NCBI GenBank assembly: GCA_002773975.1
Contig: PEZR01000092.1
Coordinates: 11,736 to 37,193 of the forward strand
Length of the DNA stretch: 25,458 bases
Reading direction: 5' to 3'
From: Bdellovibrio sp. CG10_big_fil_rev_8_21_14_0_10_47_8
GTDB lineage: Bacteria > Bdellovibrionota > Bdellovibrionia > Bdellovibrionales > Bdellovibrionaceae
This document shows, in pieces, positions 15,411-23,986 of this stretch. Positions within the stretch are counted from its first letter, which is position 1. Every line of letters starts with the position of its first letter. Position numbers and translations under genes: made by a program. The notes beneath the pieces are model-generated. The model was not told the DNA's origin and did no database searches. It saw only the letters and a program-made list of their open reading frames with translations.

Positions 15411-16796
15411 CTAAGAGCGGGAACTAGGAAATATTTTTTCCACAACCTGTTGGCGATAAGCGAATATTTTTGAGATATCCTTTCGCACAAAAGGTCCTGC
15501 TGCCAATCGCCCTAAACAGCCCAAAGGCATGCGATAGCGAACCAAATCACTCATCAATGTTCCGCCGCCCATATCGACAAAGGAATGGGTGTGATGCCAT
15601 TTTGCATAAGGTCCTTTTAGCTGAGTGTCGACAAAATGATCGGGTGGATTCCATGTTTCGATCCGCGTACGCCAGGACACCGGCACTCCATGAATTTTTA
15701 AACGATAATCGATCAAGGTTCCCTCTTCGATAGCGGCTGTTGAACTGCGAATGACATTAAAGTGAAGTTCCTCGGGCGTTATCTTTTGTAAGTTCTTGGC
15801 TTCGGAAAAAAAAGGGAAAACTTCGGACTTGGGTCTTTGCACAAATTGCTCAGCATAAAAAGCCTGATCGCCGTCAGTTAAATGCTGGCAGCAATTTTTC
15901 AAAGCCTCTTCAAGGCCAGAGAACTGGAACTGAAAACCCAGCTTTTGAATTTTCCCACAACTTGCCCGTTGCGAAGAAAGCACGACGGCTGCCATCTCCC
16001 CAAGTACGATTTTCAAGACCCAGGCAGGAACCGCTGGCCCCATCCGAGAGCCCAGGCTCTGCGCCAATTTTTGACTAAATTCTCGATTGGTGCAGACTTC
16101 TGGTGCCACTGCATTGTAGACCCCATTCATTTCACGGTGATCCAGTGTTAGACTGTAAATTTGAATCAGGTCCTCAAGATGAACCCAGCTCATCCATTGC
16201 TCTCCAGAACCGAGGGCCCCACCGAGACCCGTTTGAAAAATGGGTTTCATTTTATCCAAAGCTCCGCCAAAGGGAGCCAGCACAACCCCGGTCCTGATGA
16301 CGACACGCCGAACATCGCTGCGAAGACCTGGGCTCTCGAGCACAGCCTTCTCCCAATCCACACAAACCTTAGCCAGAAAATCACCGCCCGCATCGCTTTG
16401 CTCTGTCAGTTCTGTATTTGCTTGATCACCATAGTAGCCGGTGGCAGAGGCAGAAACGACGAGCTTAAGGCGGGCACTCTGTTCAAGACTTTGAATAAGA
16501 TTTTTTGTCAGTTGCACACGCGAATTGCGAATTCTTGTTTTTTTTGCCGAAGTCCATCGTCCGTCACCAATATTTTCACCTGCCAAATGAAAGACCGCTT
16601 CAATTTGGGCCAGGTTGGCATTTTCAATTTTACCTGCCGACAAATCTCCCTCGATCACCTGACAAGGGAAAGGCAAAGTTCTCTGGGCCTTTTCTTGATT
16701 TCTGGAAATCACAAAGATCTGATGACCTTTTTGAATCAATTTTTTTCCCAGCTCTTTACCGATCAAGCCTGTGGCACCAGTCATTAGTATTTTCAT
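15411..16796 (-). CDS. TIGR01777 sugar-epimerase-like SDR fused to an SRPBCC domain
   Basis: A 461-residue fusion. Residues 1-300 are an extended short-chain dehydrogenase of the TIGR01777/YfcH group. They show the NAD(P)-binding GATGLIGKEL (7-16), HLAGENIGDGRW, SASATGYYGD, and a C-terminal DUF1731-like segment (VPAWVLKIVLGEMAAVVLSS, then the RASCGKIQKLGFQF part). Residues about 315-455 are a separate SRPBCC/START-like ligand-binding domain (FYAEQFVQRPKSEVFPFFSE to LMSDLVRYRMPLG), whose hydrophobic pocket could hold a lipid or polyketide. YfcH itself ends before this domain. The gene begins one base after the photolyase stop, with AGGAAA before the ATG, so the two form one unit. Members of this family often sit beside photolyase genes; the biochemical role is unknown. 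Confidence 0.88.
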   Translation of the reverse strand: MKILMTGATGLIGKELGKKLIQKGHQIFVISRNQEKAQRTLPFPCQVIEGDLSAGKIENANLAQIEAVFHLAGENIGDGRWTSAKKTRIRNSRVQLTKNLIQSLEQSARLKLVVSASATGYYGDQANTELTEQSDAGGDFLAKVCVDWEKAVLESPGLRSDVRRVVIRTGVVLAPFGGALDKMKPIFQTGLGGALGSGEQWMSWVHLEDLIQIYSLTLDHREMNGVYNAVAPEVCTNREFSQKLAQSLGSRMGPAVPAWVLKIVLGEMAAVVLSSQRASCGKIQKLGFQFQFSGLEEALKNCCQHLTDGDQAFYAEQFVQRPKSEVFPFFSEAKNLQKITPEELHFNVIRSSTAAIEEGTLIDYRLKIHGVPVSWRTRIETWNPPDHFVDTQLKGPYAKWHHTHSFVDMGGGTLMSDLVRYRMPLGCLGRLAAGPFVRKDISKIFAYRQQVVEKIFPSSRS

Positions 16797-16797
16797 A

Positions 16798-18144
16798 TCA
16801 TTTCCTTTTTTGTCGGCTCATTGACATTTTTTTTGATTCACGAAGGGCCAATGAAAAGGCCCGCAAAGCCCGGTCTCTGGCGACGGAATGTTCAAGCATG
16901 GGTTTTGGATATTTTTGAGTATCCAGTTCGGGCACCCATTTATTGATGTACTCTCGATCAGGGTCAAATCTGTCTGCCTGTGCGAGAGGATTAAAGATTC
17001 GAAAGTAAGGGGCCGCATCACATCCCGTTCCGGCCACCCATTGCCAATTTCCATTATTGGAAGCCAATTCATAATCCAAAAGATGACGCGCAAAATATTT
17101 TTCTCCCAAACTCCAGTGCATCAACAGATGTTTGGTCAAAAAGCTGGCTGTGACCATACGCACGCGGTTGTGCATATATCCGGTGGCTTTGAGTTCCCTC
17201 ATTCCGGCATCCACCAATGGATATCCGGTCTGTCCATCACACCAACGTTGAAACTCAGAAGAACTCTTTCGCCAAGCCATTGTTTCATATTCAGGACGAA
17301 AGGACTTTTTCTCCACTTCCGGAAAGTGAAAAAGGATCTGCATAAAAAACTCCCGCCAAATCAACTCCGAAAGCCAAACATCCCCTGAATCCTTGATCAT
17401 TGAATGCGCTTTTCTAACCAAGGACCTTACGCTGACTGTTCCAAAACGCAAATGCAAACCCAACTTGCTGGTGGCTTCAAGAGCTGGAAAATCTCTGTCG
17501 GTGGCATAGGTCATTAATTCTTGGGAGCTGGTGCGCCACTGAGACGCGAAATCCAAGAGCGTCTTTTTAAAGCCCATCTCAACGAGTCCCGGCATTCTCC
17601 GAGGCCGTTTTTCTTGGCGAAATCTTCCGCCTGACTTTGCGGCAGAGTGCGCTTGAAAGTTGGATTCCTGAAGTTCTTTGAGCCATTTTTTTTTGTAAGG
17701 CGTGTAGATGGTGTAGGGTTTTCCCGCACCCGTCAAAATTTCGTTTTCCTCGAAAATAACTTGATCTTTGAGAGAATGAAATCCAACCCCCTGCTGATGG
17801 CAAAGCTCTTGAATGCTCTGATCGCGAAGACGCGCCCGAGGTTCGTAGTCCCGATTGGTGTACACTGTGTGAACATTGTTCTGACTAAAGATTTTCTGAA
17901 AAATTTCTTTTGGTTTCCCATGAAAAACCCACAGGTCCGATCCTGCCGTCCGCAGCTCGTTCTGAATGGCGCCCAACGTTTCATGAATAAAAGTCAGCCG
18001 CGCATCATTCGGATTGCTCAATAAGCCCAGAATTTCGGTGTCAAAAATAAAGAGCGGTTGCACCGGGAGCCCCTGGCGCAAGGCCTGAACGAGGCCTGCG
18101 TTATCTTTCAGACGCAAATCTCGTCGAAACCAAAATAAGTTCAT
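16798..18144 (-). CDS. phrB: Deoxyribodipyrimidine photolyase (class I)
   Basis: A light-driven DNA repair enzyme that reverses UV-induced pyrimidine dimers with FAD. The N-terminal antenna domain begins NLFWFRRDLRLKDN. The C-terminal FAD domain carries the family signature DYELASNNGNWQWVAGTG, followed by DAAPYFRIFNP, and ends with the INKWVPEL segment. The basic tail (SKKMSMSRQKRK) is short. The length of about 448 residues is standard. The frame is open to 18174. I placed the start at the ATG at 18144 because the family begins right at the first beta strand, but the ATG at 18165 is also possible and neither has a clear ribosome site. The gene diverges from the ABC1 kinase gene across only about 56 bases. 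Confidence 0.94.
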   Translation of the reverse strand: MNLFWFRRDLRLKDNAGLVQALRQGLPVQPLFIFDTEILGLLSNPNDARLTFIHETLGAIQNELRTAGSDLWVFHGKPKEIFQKIFSQNNVHTVYTNRDYEPRARLRDQSIQELCHQQGVGFHSLKDQVIFEENEILTGAGKPYTIYTPYKKKWLKELQESNFQAHSAAKSGGRFRQEKRPRRMPGLVEMGFKKTLLDFASQWRTSSQELMTYATDRDFPALEATSKLGLHLRFGTVSVRSLVRKAHSMIKDSGDVWLSELIWREFFMQILFHFPEVEKKSFRPEYETMAWRKSSSEFQRWCDGQTGYPLVDAGMRELKATGYMHNRVRMVTASFLTKHLLMHWSLGEKYFARHLLDYELASNNGNWQWVAGTGCDAAPYFRIFNPLAQADRFDPDREYINKWVPELDTQKYPKPMLEHSVARDRALRAFSLALRESKKMSMSRQKRK

Positions 18145-18200
18145 CGGTGAACCCGTTTTCTTCATGCAAACCACTGTCTCATAAAGTACATTTTAGCGGT

Positions 18201-19586
18201 ATGAAACAGTTAAAGAAAATCAAGTCCTCTGTTTTTCAGCGCGGACTCAGCCTGACCAAATTAACCCTGAACACCGGAAGCGGAGTTATTGGACATGGCA
18301 TCTCTAGTCTCTTTTCCAGTCCCGAACAAAAAGAAAAAAAATGGCAAGAGTTTCTGACTGGGCAAGCCAAACTGCTCTCACGGGAGTTGGGAGAGCTGAA
18401 GGGCAGTTTAATGAAAGCCGGACAAATGATCTCGATGTATGGAGAGCTGTTTCTGCCACCCGAGGCCAACGATTTTTTAAAAACTCTGCAATCCCAGTCT
18501 CCCCCACTGCAGTTTGAAGAGATCAGAAAAATAATTGAGGCCCAACTGGGCCCAGAAAAAATTGCCCAACTGGAAATTGATCCCGTCCCCGTCGGCGCGG
18601 CCTCCTTGGGACAGGTTCACAAAGCCCGCATCAAAGCTAGCGGCGAAATGATCGCCTTGAAGGTGCAATACCCCGGGGTAGACAAAGCCATTCAAAGTGA
18701 TCTGAAGGCGATGAAAAAATTCTTGGGACTTCTCAATCTGCTCCCGGGTGAATTGCAAACGGAGATTATGTTTCGCGAAGTCGAGGAAATGCTTCAGCAA
18801 GAGATCAACTATCCCCTGGAGGCTCAGCAAACAGAAAACTATGGCAAAATATTTGGCAACGATCCCCGATTCGTCATTCCAAAAATTTACCGTGAATTTT
18901 GCAGCGACAAGATCATCGCAACCTCTTTTGAGTCCGGCCTGAGTCCCGACGATTCGCTGGTCAAAGCGCTGAGCCAAGAACGAAGAAATAAATTGTCGGC
19001 GGCCTTTCTTGAGTTGTATTTTCGCGAGCTCTTTGAACAAGGGCTGGTACAAACGGATCCCCATCTGGGCAATTATAAAATCCGCCTTCAAGCGTCGGGC
19101 CAAGATCAGTTGGTGCTTTTGGATTTTGGAGCCGTCAGACAGTACGAACAAAAATTTCTTGGGGCCTATCAAAATATGATCTCGGCATCTTTGCATGTGG
19201 ACCTCAAAAAATTGGAGACAGCCTCGCTGGATCTCAAATTTATTGCAGACAAAGACTCGGCAGCATTGAAAAAACATTTTGAAGAATTTTGTTTAAGCAC
19301 CGTTGAACCCTTTCGTTTGGCCACGGACCCTTTGGCCAACACCAAGCTCATGGATTCTCAAGGGCTCTATGATTGGAAAAGCTCGGATCTCCCAAGGAGA
19401 CTGACCAACAAAGCTCTCCTTTTGATCAAGGACTTCCCCCTGCGCAGCCCGCCTAGAGAAATTATTTTTTTGGACCGGAAAACGGGCGGAGTTTTTATCT
19501 TTATGGCGGTTCTTGGCGCCAGGATCAACGCTCGGGAATTAATTTTAAAGTATCTAGATTTGCCAAAAAAAATTAAGGCCGAGTGA
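18201..19586 (+). CDS. ABC1/UbiB-like atypical kinase
   Basis: A protein-kinase-like fold of the ABC1/UbiB/ADCK family, 461 residues. Diagnostic elements: the KxGQ-type MKAGQMIS (71-78), the Ala-rich loop replacing the Gly-rich loop (VGAASLGQVHKA, 131-142), the ATP-binding Lys154 in ALKVQYPG, catalytic DPHLGN (286-291) and metal-binding DFG (308-310). Members act as ATPases linked to ubiquinone synthesis or lipid metabolism. The usual C-terminal membrane helices of UbiB are not obvious. The start at 18201 is preferred over an extension to 18147 because a TACATT box lies at 18187-18192, 8 bases upstream. The 3' end overlaps the convergent nucleotidyltransferase gene by 14 bases. Confidence 0.92.
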   Translation: MKQLKKIKSSVFQRGLSLTKLTLNTGSGVIGHGISSLFSSPEQKEKKWQEFLTGQAKLLSRELGELKGSLMKAGQMISMYGELFLPPEANDFLKTLQSQSPPLQFEEIRKIIEAQLGPEKIAQLEIDPVPVGAASLGQVHKARIKASGEMIALKVQYPGVDKAIQSDLKAMKKFLGLLNLLPGELQTEIMFREVEEMLQQEINYPLEAQQTENYGKIFGNDPRFVIPKIYREFCSDKIIATSFESGLSPDDSLVKALSQERRNKLSAAFLELYFRELFEQGLVQTDPHLGNYKIRLQASGQDQLVLLDFGAVRQYEQKFLGAYQNMISASLHVDLKKLETASLDLKFIADKDSAALKKHFEEFCLSTVEPFRLATDPLANTKLMDSQGLYDWKSSDLPRRLTNKALLLIKDFPLRSPPREIIFLDRKTGGVFIFMAVLGARINARELILKYLDLPKKIKAE

Positions 19587-20268
19587 GATCTTGAAAACTC
19601 GAAAGCGAATGTCTGGAAAGAGGATGTTGAATTTCTCTCCAGGCATGATCTTGAGTACTTTTCAGCTGTGCCTGCAAAAGATCCTGCCCGGCTTCAAGCG
19701 TAAAAGCTAAGATTCCCCAGGCCTGATTCCCCGTCTCAGTATTCTGTGGTTTTTCACAAACTTTGAACGAACTTGGATCCGCTGTCGCCCCTAAAACTCC
19801 CCAGACAGAAAAATCTTGAACTTCAAAAACCCCGGCTGCGACATGAGCGAGCCCTTGGCGAAGACTTTGAACCAAATCATCCCAAATGCTCTTGGGTTCA
19901 TAATCCGTATCCGGCAAGATCATTAAATTGATTTTTCTCCAATAAGGTCGTGAACTCAGAACCGAGTCCGGCCACTCTTTGGTTGGCTCCACCAACTGGA
20001 TCGAAATCTCCATCTGGTGTTGCATTTTATAGTTCTCAAGAAACTGAATCAGGTTTTTTTTTGCGGCACGAGTGATCACATGAACAGGCCAGCCTCTTTT
20101 TCTTGCTTGATCCAAGCTATTCTGTATAAGAGGAAGACCTCCAGGCCCTGGGAGGAGCTCTTTGGCTTCGGGACTCCCCACTCGAGTGCCGAAACCGGCC
20201 GCGGGGATGAGGACCAAAGGAGAATCAGAGTTTAAATGTTTCAAATTGTTATTCTGAGTTTCAACCAT
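19573..20268 (-). CDS. Sugar-phosphate nucleotidyltransferase-like protein
   Basis: A 231-residue member of the nucleotidyltransferase (GT-A/Rossmann) superfamily. PAAGFGTRVGSPEAKELLP (22-40) is the nucleotide-binding loop with the Lys that contacts phosphate. MILPDTDYEP occupies the place where metal-binding Asp residues occur in these enzymes, and VSVWGVL-like and KVCEKPQ strands follow. It likely makes an NDP-sugar or similar activated metabolite. The start is uncertain: the frame extends to 20340, the ATG at 20268 is the best conventional choice, and a TTG at 20244 is also possible. Every choice overlaps the 5' end of the divergent glycosyltransferase gene (at least 9 bases), which is unusual. 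A substrate cannot be assigned. Confidence 0.82.
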   Translation of the reverse strand: MVETQNNNLKHLNSDSPLVLIPAAGFGTRVGSPEAKELLPGPGGLPLIQNSLDQARKRGWPVHVITRAAKKNLIQFLENYKMQHQMEISIQLVEPTKEWPDSVLSSRPYWRKINLMILPDTDYEPKSIWDDLVQSLRQGLAHVAAGVFEVQDFSVWGVLGATADPSSFKVCEKPQNTETGNQAWGILAFTLEAGQDLLQAQLKSTQDHAWREIQHPLSRHSLSSFQDLTRP

Positions 20269-21060
20269 CCTGATCTTACCGAGCGCACGGTTAAAAGCGC
20301 CCTTGCTCACGTTGTGCCATCTCAAATCCTGCTTGTCCATAACGGAAGCTCTTTACAGAACCAGTCAAAGTTGCAGGATCTTTTCCCCGACATCCAACAC
20401 CTGATCGTCGAAGAGAATCAGGGATTTTCGGGCGGGGCTAACTGGGGTTTACGCCGGGCATTCCAGAGCCCAAATTCTTGGGTTCTTTTTCTGACCAACG
20501 ATTGCCAATTGGAGGAACTGGGCTCTCCACCAAGCACCCCCAGTCTTTCGGCGCCCTTGATCTGGGCTCGAAAAAAAACCATGGTGGACTCTTTGGGTGG
20601 AAGTTTTCAAATCAACAGAGCACTGCTCGCTCACTGTAAAAGCGAAGATGATTTCTACAAAAATGCCGGACATGCCTATGTCCCGGGAACGGCCTTTTGG
20701 ATTCATCGAGATCTCTTTGAACACAGTGGTGGGTTCGACGAATCCCTGGGGACCTATTGGGAAGATGTGGATCTATCGATCCGTTTGTCGCAACAGGGCT
20801 GGCACATTGGATTGAGTCCAGAGACCAAAGTCCTTCACGGAATCGGGAAAACCTGTCATAAAAATTCTCACTACACGACCTATCTTTTTCAAAGAAATCG
20901 CAAACGAGTTTCTTTGAAGCACGCGGCCTCGCTGGGCGCCCATCGATGGAGAATTTATCTGGCGCTGAGCAGCTCCTGGCTCAGGCTCTTTTGGATCCAT
21001 GCGCGAAGAAAAAATCTGCATAAAATCCAGCTCCTCAGTCGAGCTATTTTAGATCACTAG
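20236..21060 (+). CDS. Family 2 glycosyltransferase (rhamnosyltransferase-like)
   Basis: A GT2-family inverting glycosyltransferase, 274 residues. Landmarks in order: IVILSFNHPDLTERTV (4-19), the nucleotide-binding VHNGSS (34-39), ENQGFSGGANWGL (60-72), the metal-site equivalent LTNDC (86-90), VPGTAFWIHRDLF (149-161), and FDESLGTYWEDVDLSIRL (167-184) with the catalytic acid at Glu176 or Asp177. This pattern is common in O-antigen or capsule rhamnosyltransferases of the WbbL type. The C-terminus is basic and aromatic (SSWLRLFWIHARRKN), probably membrane-associated. The ATG directly begins the first beta strand, so the start is well fixed. A weak GAG lies 5 bases upstream. Confidence 0.92.
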   Translation: MFQIVILSFNHPDLTERTVKSALAHVVPSQILLVHNGSSLQNQSKLQDLFPDIQHLIVEENQGFSGGANWGLRRAFQSPNSWVLFLTNDCQLEELGSPPSTPSLSAPLIWARKKTMVDSLGGSFQINRALLAHCKSEDDFYKNAGHAYVPGTAFWIHRDLFEHSGGFDESLGTYWEDVDLSIRLSQQGWHIGLSPETKVLHGIGKTCHKNSHYTTYLFQRNRKRVSLKHAASLGAHRWRIYLALSSSWLRLFWIHARRKNLHKIQLLSRAILDH

Positions 21061-21089
21061 TTGAAATGACACTTAGAAGGCAGTCTGAT

Positions 21090-22037
21090 TTAATGCTTGG
21101 GATCTGCGCAGACTTGGTTAGGCCATTCAATTTCAATCGTTGCCTCGGCGATATGGTATAACTCCATCAGGGATTTTTTGATTTCTGATTTGAGCTGATG
21201 AGCTGCTTCGATCGTCACAGACTGACGAACAGTCAAATGCGTGGTTAAAATATGATGCAAACCATCCATCGACCACAGGTGCATATGATGAACATCCTGC
21301 ACAGATTCAAACCCACGTAAGGTTTCTTCGATCGTGGCCATATCAACATCATCCGGAGTGGCCTGAAGAAAGACCTTCAGCGTTTCTTTCAAATTACGAA
21401 ACACATTCCATAGAACCCAAACAGCGACACCGATGGCCATGATGGGGTCCAAAATCGGCAGCGGATAAACCATCATGACCAAGGAACCGATCAAGATAGC
21501 CACCCAGCCCATGACGTCCTCAAGCAAATGCCACAAAATCATTTTCTCGTTGAGCGATGCGCCCTTGGACATACGATACGCGGCCACACCGTTCACCACC
21601 AGACCCAACAACGCCAGCGCAATCATACCTGGCACATTGGGCGTTTCTGGGTTGAGCAGACGAGGAACCGCTTTTACAACCACCAGACCGGAACCCATCA
21701 TCAAAATAATTCCGGTGATCAGGGCTGCTAAAACACTCAGCCGTCGATATCCATAAGAAAACCGGCGAGAGACCCCCTGCTGAGATTTTCGCTCCAGGTA
21801 CCAGGCCATGCCAATTGCCGCGGCGTCTCCCAGGTCATGAAAAGCATCCGACAGAATGGCCAAACTGTTCGTCCACAAACCACCGACCAGTTCAATGGCG
21901 GCAAAAGCCAAATTCATAAAAAAAGCAACACTCAGGTTCCCGGTCGCACTGTGTGTATGGGCGTGGGCATGAGAATGTCCATGATTGTGTGAATGACTGT
22001 GAGAGTGGCCATCATGATGCGGCTTTGCTTCAGACAT
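21090..22037 (-). CDS. Cation diffusion facilitator, zinc-type exporter (ZitB/CzcD-like)
   Basis: A metal/proton antiporter exporting Zn2+ or related ions from the cytoplasm, 315 residues from the chosen ATG. Residues 7-29 are a His-rich tail (alternating HSHS/HNH/HAHAH), probably a metal-sensing or metal-donating arm. About six membrane helices follow. The transport site is made by His67 and Asp71 (FHDLGD) and His170 and Asp174 (WHLLED), the HD-HD pattern associated with zinc selectivity. A cytoplasmic C-terminal domain ends the protein. The frame extends upstream to 22166. The ATG at 22037 is preferred: the His-rich tail follows directly, and TTGATC-17-CAAATT ends 6 bases before it. It diverges from ctaA. 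Confidence 0.93.
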   Translation of the reverse strand: MSEAKPHHDGHSHSHSHNHGHSHAHAHTHSATGNLSVAFFMNLAFAAIELVGGLWTNSLAILSDAFHDLGDAAAIGMAWYLERKSQQGVSRRFSYGYRRLSVLAALITGIILMMGSGLVVVKAVPRLLNPETPNVPGMIALALLGLVVNGVAAYRMSKGASLNEKMILWHLLEDVMGWVAILIGSLVMMVYPLPILDPIMAIGVAVWVLWNVFRNLKETLKVFLQATPDDVDMATIEETLRGFESVQDVHHMHLWSMDGLHHILTTHLTVRQSVTIEAAHQLKSEIKKSLMELYHIAEATIEIEWPNQVCADPKH

Positions 22038-22043
22038 GGGATT

Positions 22044-22072
22044 AATTTGCCACTCTTTGAGTCCGGGATCAA
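22044..22072 (-). promoter_or_regulatory. Candidate promoter of the CDF exporter gene
   Basis: On the minus strand, TTGATC (22067-22072) and CAAATT (22044-22049) are 17 bases apart, and the ATG follows 6 bases later. This predicts a leaderless mRNA and helps decide the start. Confidence 0.4.
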
Positions 22073-22092
22073 CTCGTGTTAAGCCTGTGACC

Positions 22093-23043
22093 ATGAGCAC
22101 ACAACAGTTATCACCCCGCTTTTCTTCATGGACCCGAGCCTTGTTGATGTACACCATCTTGGTCATTTTGTGGGGCGCCTGGGTGCGGATCTCTCACTCG
22201 GGTGATGGCTGCGGCGACACCTGGCCTCTCTGCCATGGAGTTCTGATTCCTGTCGCAGAACAAGGCAAAACATGGGTCGAGTTTGCCCACCGTGGGATGT
22301 CTGGTCTTTTCGGTTTTTTGGTCTTGGGACTATTTTTTGCGTCTCGAAAGATTTTTCCAGTGGGCCACAAGGTTCGCTTTTGGGCCAAGCTCAGTCTGAT
22401 TTTTATGATCACCGAAGCCCTGTTGGGAGCAAAACTAGTCTTATTTAAGTTGGTAGGCACCAACGATTCACCCTATCGAACAGTCGTGATGGCCCTGCAT
22501 TTTTTAAATTCGATCATGCTCACCGGAAGCATTGCCCTGACAGACGATTTTTCCAGAGGGTTCAAGTGGGTCCGACGGAAGGCTTCGCCATGGACCTTTG
22601 AGGGACTTCGGCCACAACGAATTTTCACGGGTTGTTTGATTTCTTTTATTCTTATCGGCATCACCGGCGCCATCGCCGCCCTGGCAAATACCCTTTTCCC
22701 ATCTGAATCCCTGAGTACAGGTTTCGTGGCAGATTTAGCAGCAGATTCCCATTATCTGGTGAGACTGCGCGGCCTTCACCCCTTTTTTGGCCTGCTTTTT
22801 GGGGGATCTATTGCGCTGACGGCCTGGCTGTCTGTTCAACTGCAAAAGCCAGAGGAGCTCGAGTTTAAAAAACGCAGTTTGCAGCTAGCATTGATCTGTG
22901 GAACCGGAGTTCTTTTTGGAATGGCCACTTTGCTGTCGATGGCACCGATTTGGATGAAATTGGTCCACTTGGCGCTGGCCCACAGCATCTGGATCCTTTT
23001 GGTTCGTTGGCTTCGTGAGCTGAGCATGCAACATGAAAACTAA
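22093..23043 (+). CDS. ctaA: Heme A synthase (CtaA/COX15 family)
   Basis: Converts heme O to heme A for aa3-type cytochrome oxidase. The 316-residue form has about eight membrane helices in two four-helix halves. Conserved histidines are seen at His66 (EFAHRG), His136 (ALHFLN), His229 (GLHPFFG), and His292 and His297 (VHLALAHS). Cys40 and Cys47 (GCGDTWPLC) form the extracytoplasmic disulfide pair known in many bacterial forms. The open frame starts at 22036, overlapping the divergent CDF gene. The ATG at 22093 was chosen because it precedes a short polar N-terminus and the first membrane helix. The DCC-family gene overlaps its 3' end by 11 bases. Presence of this gene implies aerobic respiration. 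Confidence 0.92.
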   Translation: MSTQQLSPRFSSWTRALLMYTILVILWGAWVRISHSGDGCGDTWPLCHGVLIPVAEQGKTWVEFAHRGMSGLFGFLVLGLFFASRKIFPVGHKVRFWAKLSLIFMITEALLGAKLVLFKLVGTNDSPYRTVVMALHFLNSIMLTGSIALTDDFSRGFKWVRRKASPWTFEGLRPQRIFTGCLISFILIGITGAIAALANTLFPSESLSTGFVADLAADSHYLVRLRGLHPFFGLLFGGSIALTAWLSVQLQKPEELEFKKRSLQLALICGTGVLFGMATLLSMAPIWMKLVHLALAHSIWILLVRWLRELSMQHEN

Positions 23044-23446
23044 TGCCGAGGAGCCTCGTCTTGTGGTGTTTTTTGATGGCCACTGTCTTTTGTGCGATGG
23101 GTTTGTGCAATTTCTTTTGCCGAAAAAAACAGATCCTGTGATTTATTTTGCTCCACTCCAGGGCGCGACCGCAAAAACTTTGCTAAGTCCCGCAGATAGC
23201 GGCCAAACTGAAACCGTGGTTTTCAAAAACGAAACTCAAATTTTTCATCACTCCACTGCAGTTCTGAGAGTGTGTCTTTATTTGCCCTTTCCGTGGGCTT
23301 TTTTATCCAGCTTGGCATTGTTGATCCCCCGCGGGCTCAGGGATTCCATCTATCGATTTGTGGCTCGCCATCGCTATCAATGGTTTGGACGAAACGAGGT
23401 TTGCAGAATGCCAAGCCCCGAAGATCTCGGGCGAATTTTACCCTGA
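23033..23446 (+). CDS. DCC-family thiol protein (DUF393)
   Basis: 137 residues with the DUF393 signature: FFDGHCLLCDGFVQFLL (13-29), in which Cys18 and Cys21 form a thioredoxin-like CxxC. FAPLQGATA and the C-terminal RHRYQWFGRNEVCRMP are also typical. DCC proteins are suggested to be thiol-disulfide oxidoreductases; the substrate is unknown. It starts inside the end of ctaA, so it is co-expressed with it. A role in redox handling of the CtaA cysteine pair or of oxidase assembly is possible, but this is inference from position. Its end overlaps the convergent Nudix gene by 9 bases. Confidence 0.9.
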   Translation: MKTNAEEPRLVVFFDGHCLLCDGFVQFLLPKKTDPVIYFAPLQGATAKTLLSPADSGQTETVVFKNETQIFHHSTAVLRVCLYLPFPWAFLSSLALLIPRGLRDSIYRFVARHRYQWFGRNEVCRMPSPEDLGRILP

Positions 23447-23908
23447 AGCCAGCGAGCACATCTCGTCGATCTGATTGAAACAAAGTTCCATCAAAGGGCG
23501 ATCGCCCAATGCAATTTCGGACAGGACCAGGGTCGAGCGTGAAATCCATTTCATGGATTCATGCTCCTTGAGTTGAATGGAGGCAATGGGCCCCTCGACA
23601 AAATACACAGTCAGTTTAAATCTTTTTCCAGAATCGCCCTGAAATTCACTACTTCCAAGCAAAGCCTGAACATTCACTTTGATGCCGAGCTCTTCCATCA
23701 GCTCACGCTTGAGGGCCTCGTGTTCGGTTTCGCCCGGCTCAATTTTCCCCCCTGGGAATTCAAAAAGTCCACCTCCCATATCACCAAAGGCTCTTTGAAA
23801 AACCAAAACTTCCGGGGGCCCAGAAGCAGACGAAGAATTGCTAGGGCAGCGATGGAAAATTCCGGCCACCACGGCGATGGGTGAAGATTTGTGAACAGAA
23901 TTGGACAT
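23438..23908 (-). CDS. Nudix hydrolase, MutT-like
   Basis: A 156-residue Nudix pyrophosphohydrolase. The Nudix box GX5EX7REUXEEXGU is complete at residues 54-76: Gly54, Glu60, Arg68-Glu69, Glu72-Glu73, Gly75 (GKIEPGETEHEALKRELMEE, then LGI). The GGLFEFPGGK lead-in and the later ESMKWISRSTL are typical of MutT-like enzymes that clear oxidised or surplus nucleotides. Residues 22-32 (PSNSSSASGPP) form an unusual flexible insertion before the first beta strands. The promoter places the -10 box 6 bases before the ATG and no Shine-Dalgarno site is seen. Confidence 0.94.
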   Translation of the reverse strand: MSNSVHKSSPIAVVAGIFHRCPSNSSSASGPPEVLVFQRAFGDMGGGLFEFPGGKIEPGETEHEALKRELMEELGIKVNVQALLGSSEFQGDSGKRFKLTVYFVEGPIASIQLKEHESMKWISRSTLVLSEIALGDRPLMELCFNQIDEMCSLASG

Positions 23909-23914
23909 TCAGAA

Positions 23915-23943
23915 ATTGTCTGATGTGGCGAAGCTGAGGTCAA
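23915..23943 (-). promoter_or_regulatory. Candidate promoter of the Nudix gene, leaderless layout
   Basis: On the minus strand, TTGACC (23938-23943) and GACAAT (23915-23920) are 17 bases apart, and the ATG begins 6 bases after the -10 box, where transcription itself would start. Confidence 0.5.
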
Positions 23944-23986
23944 CCGCTGGATAGAGCCAGAAAAAACATCTTTGGGTCCCCAGGAC

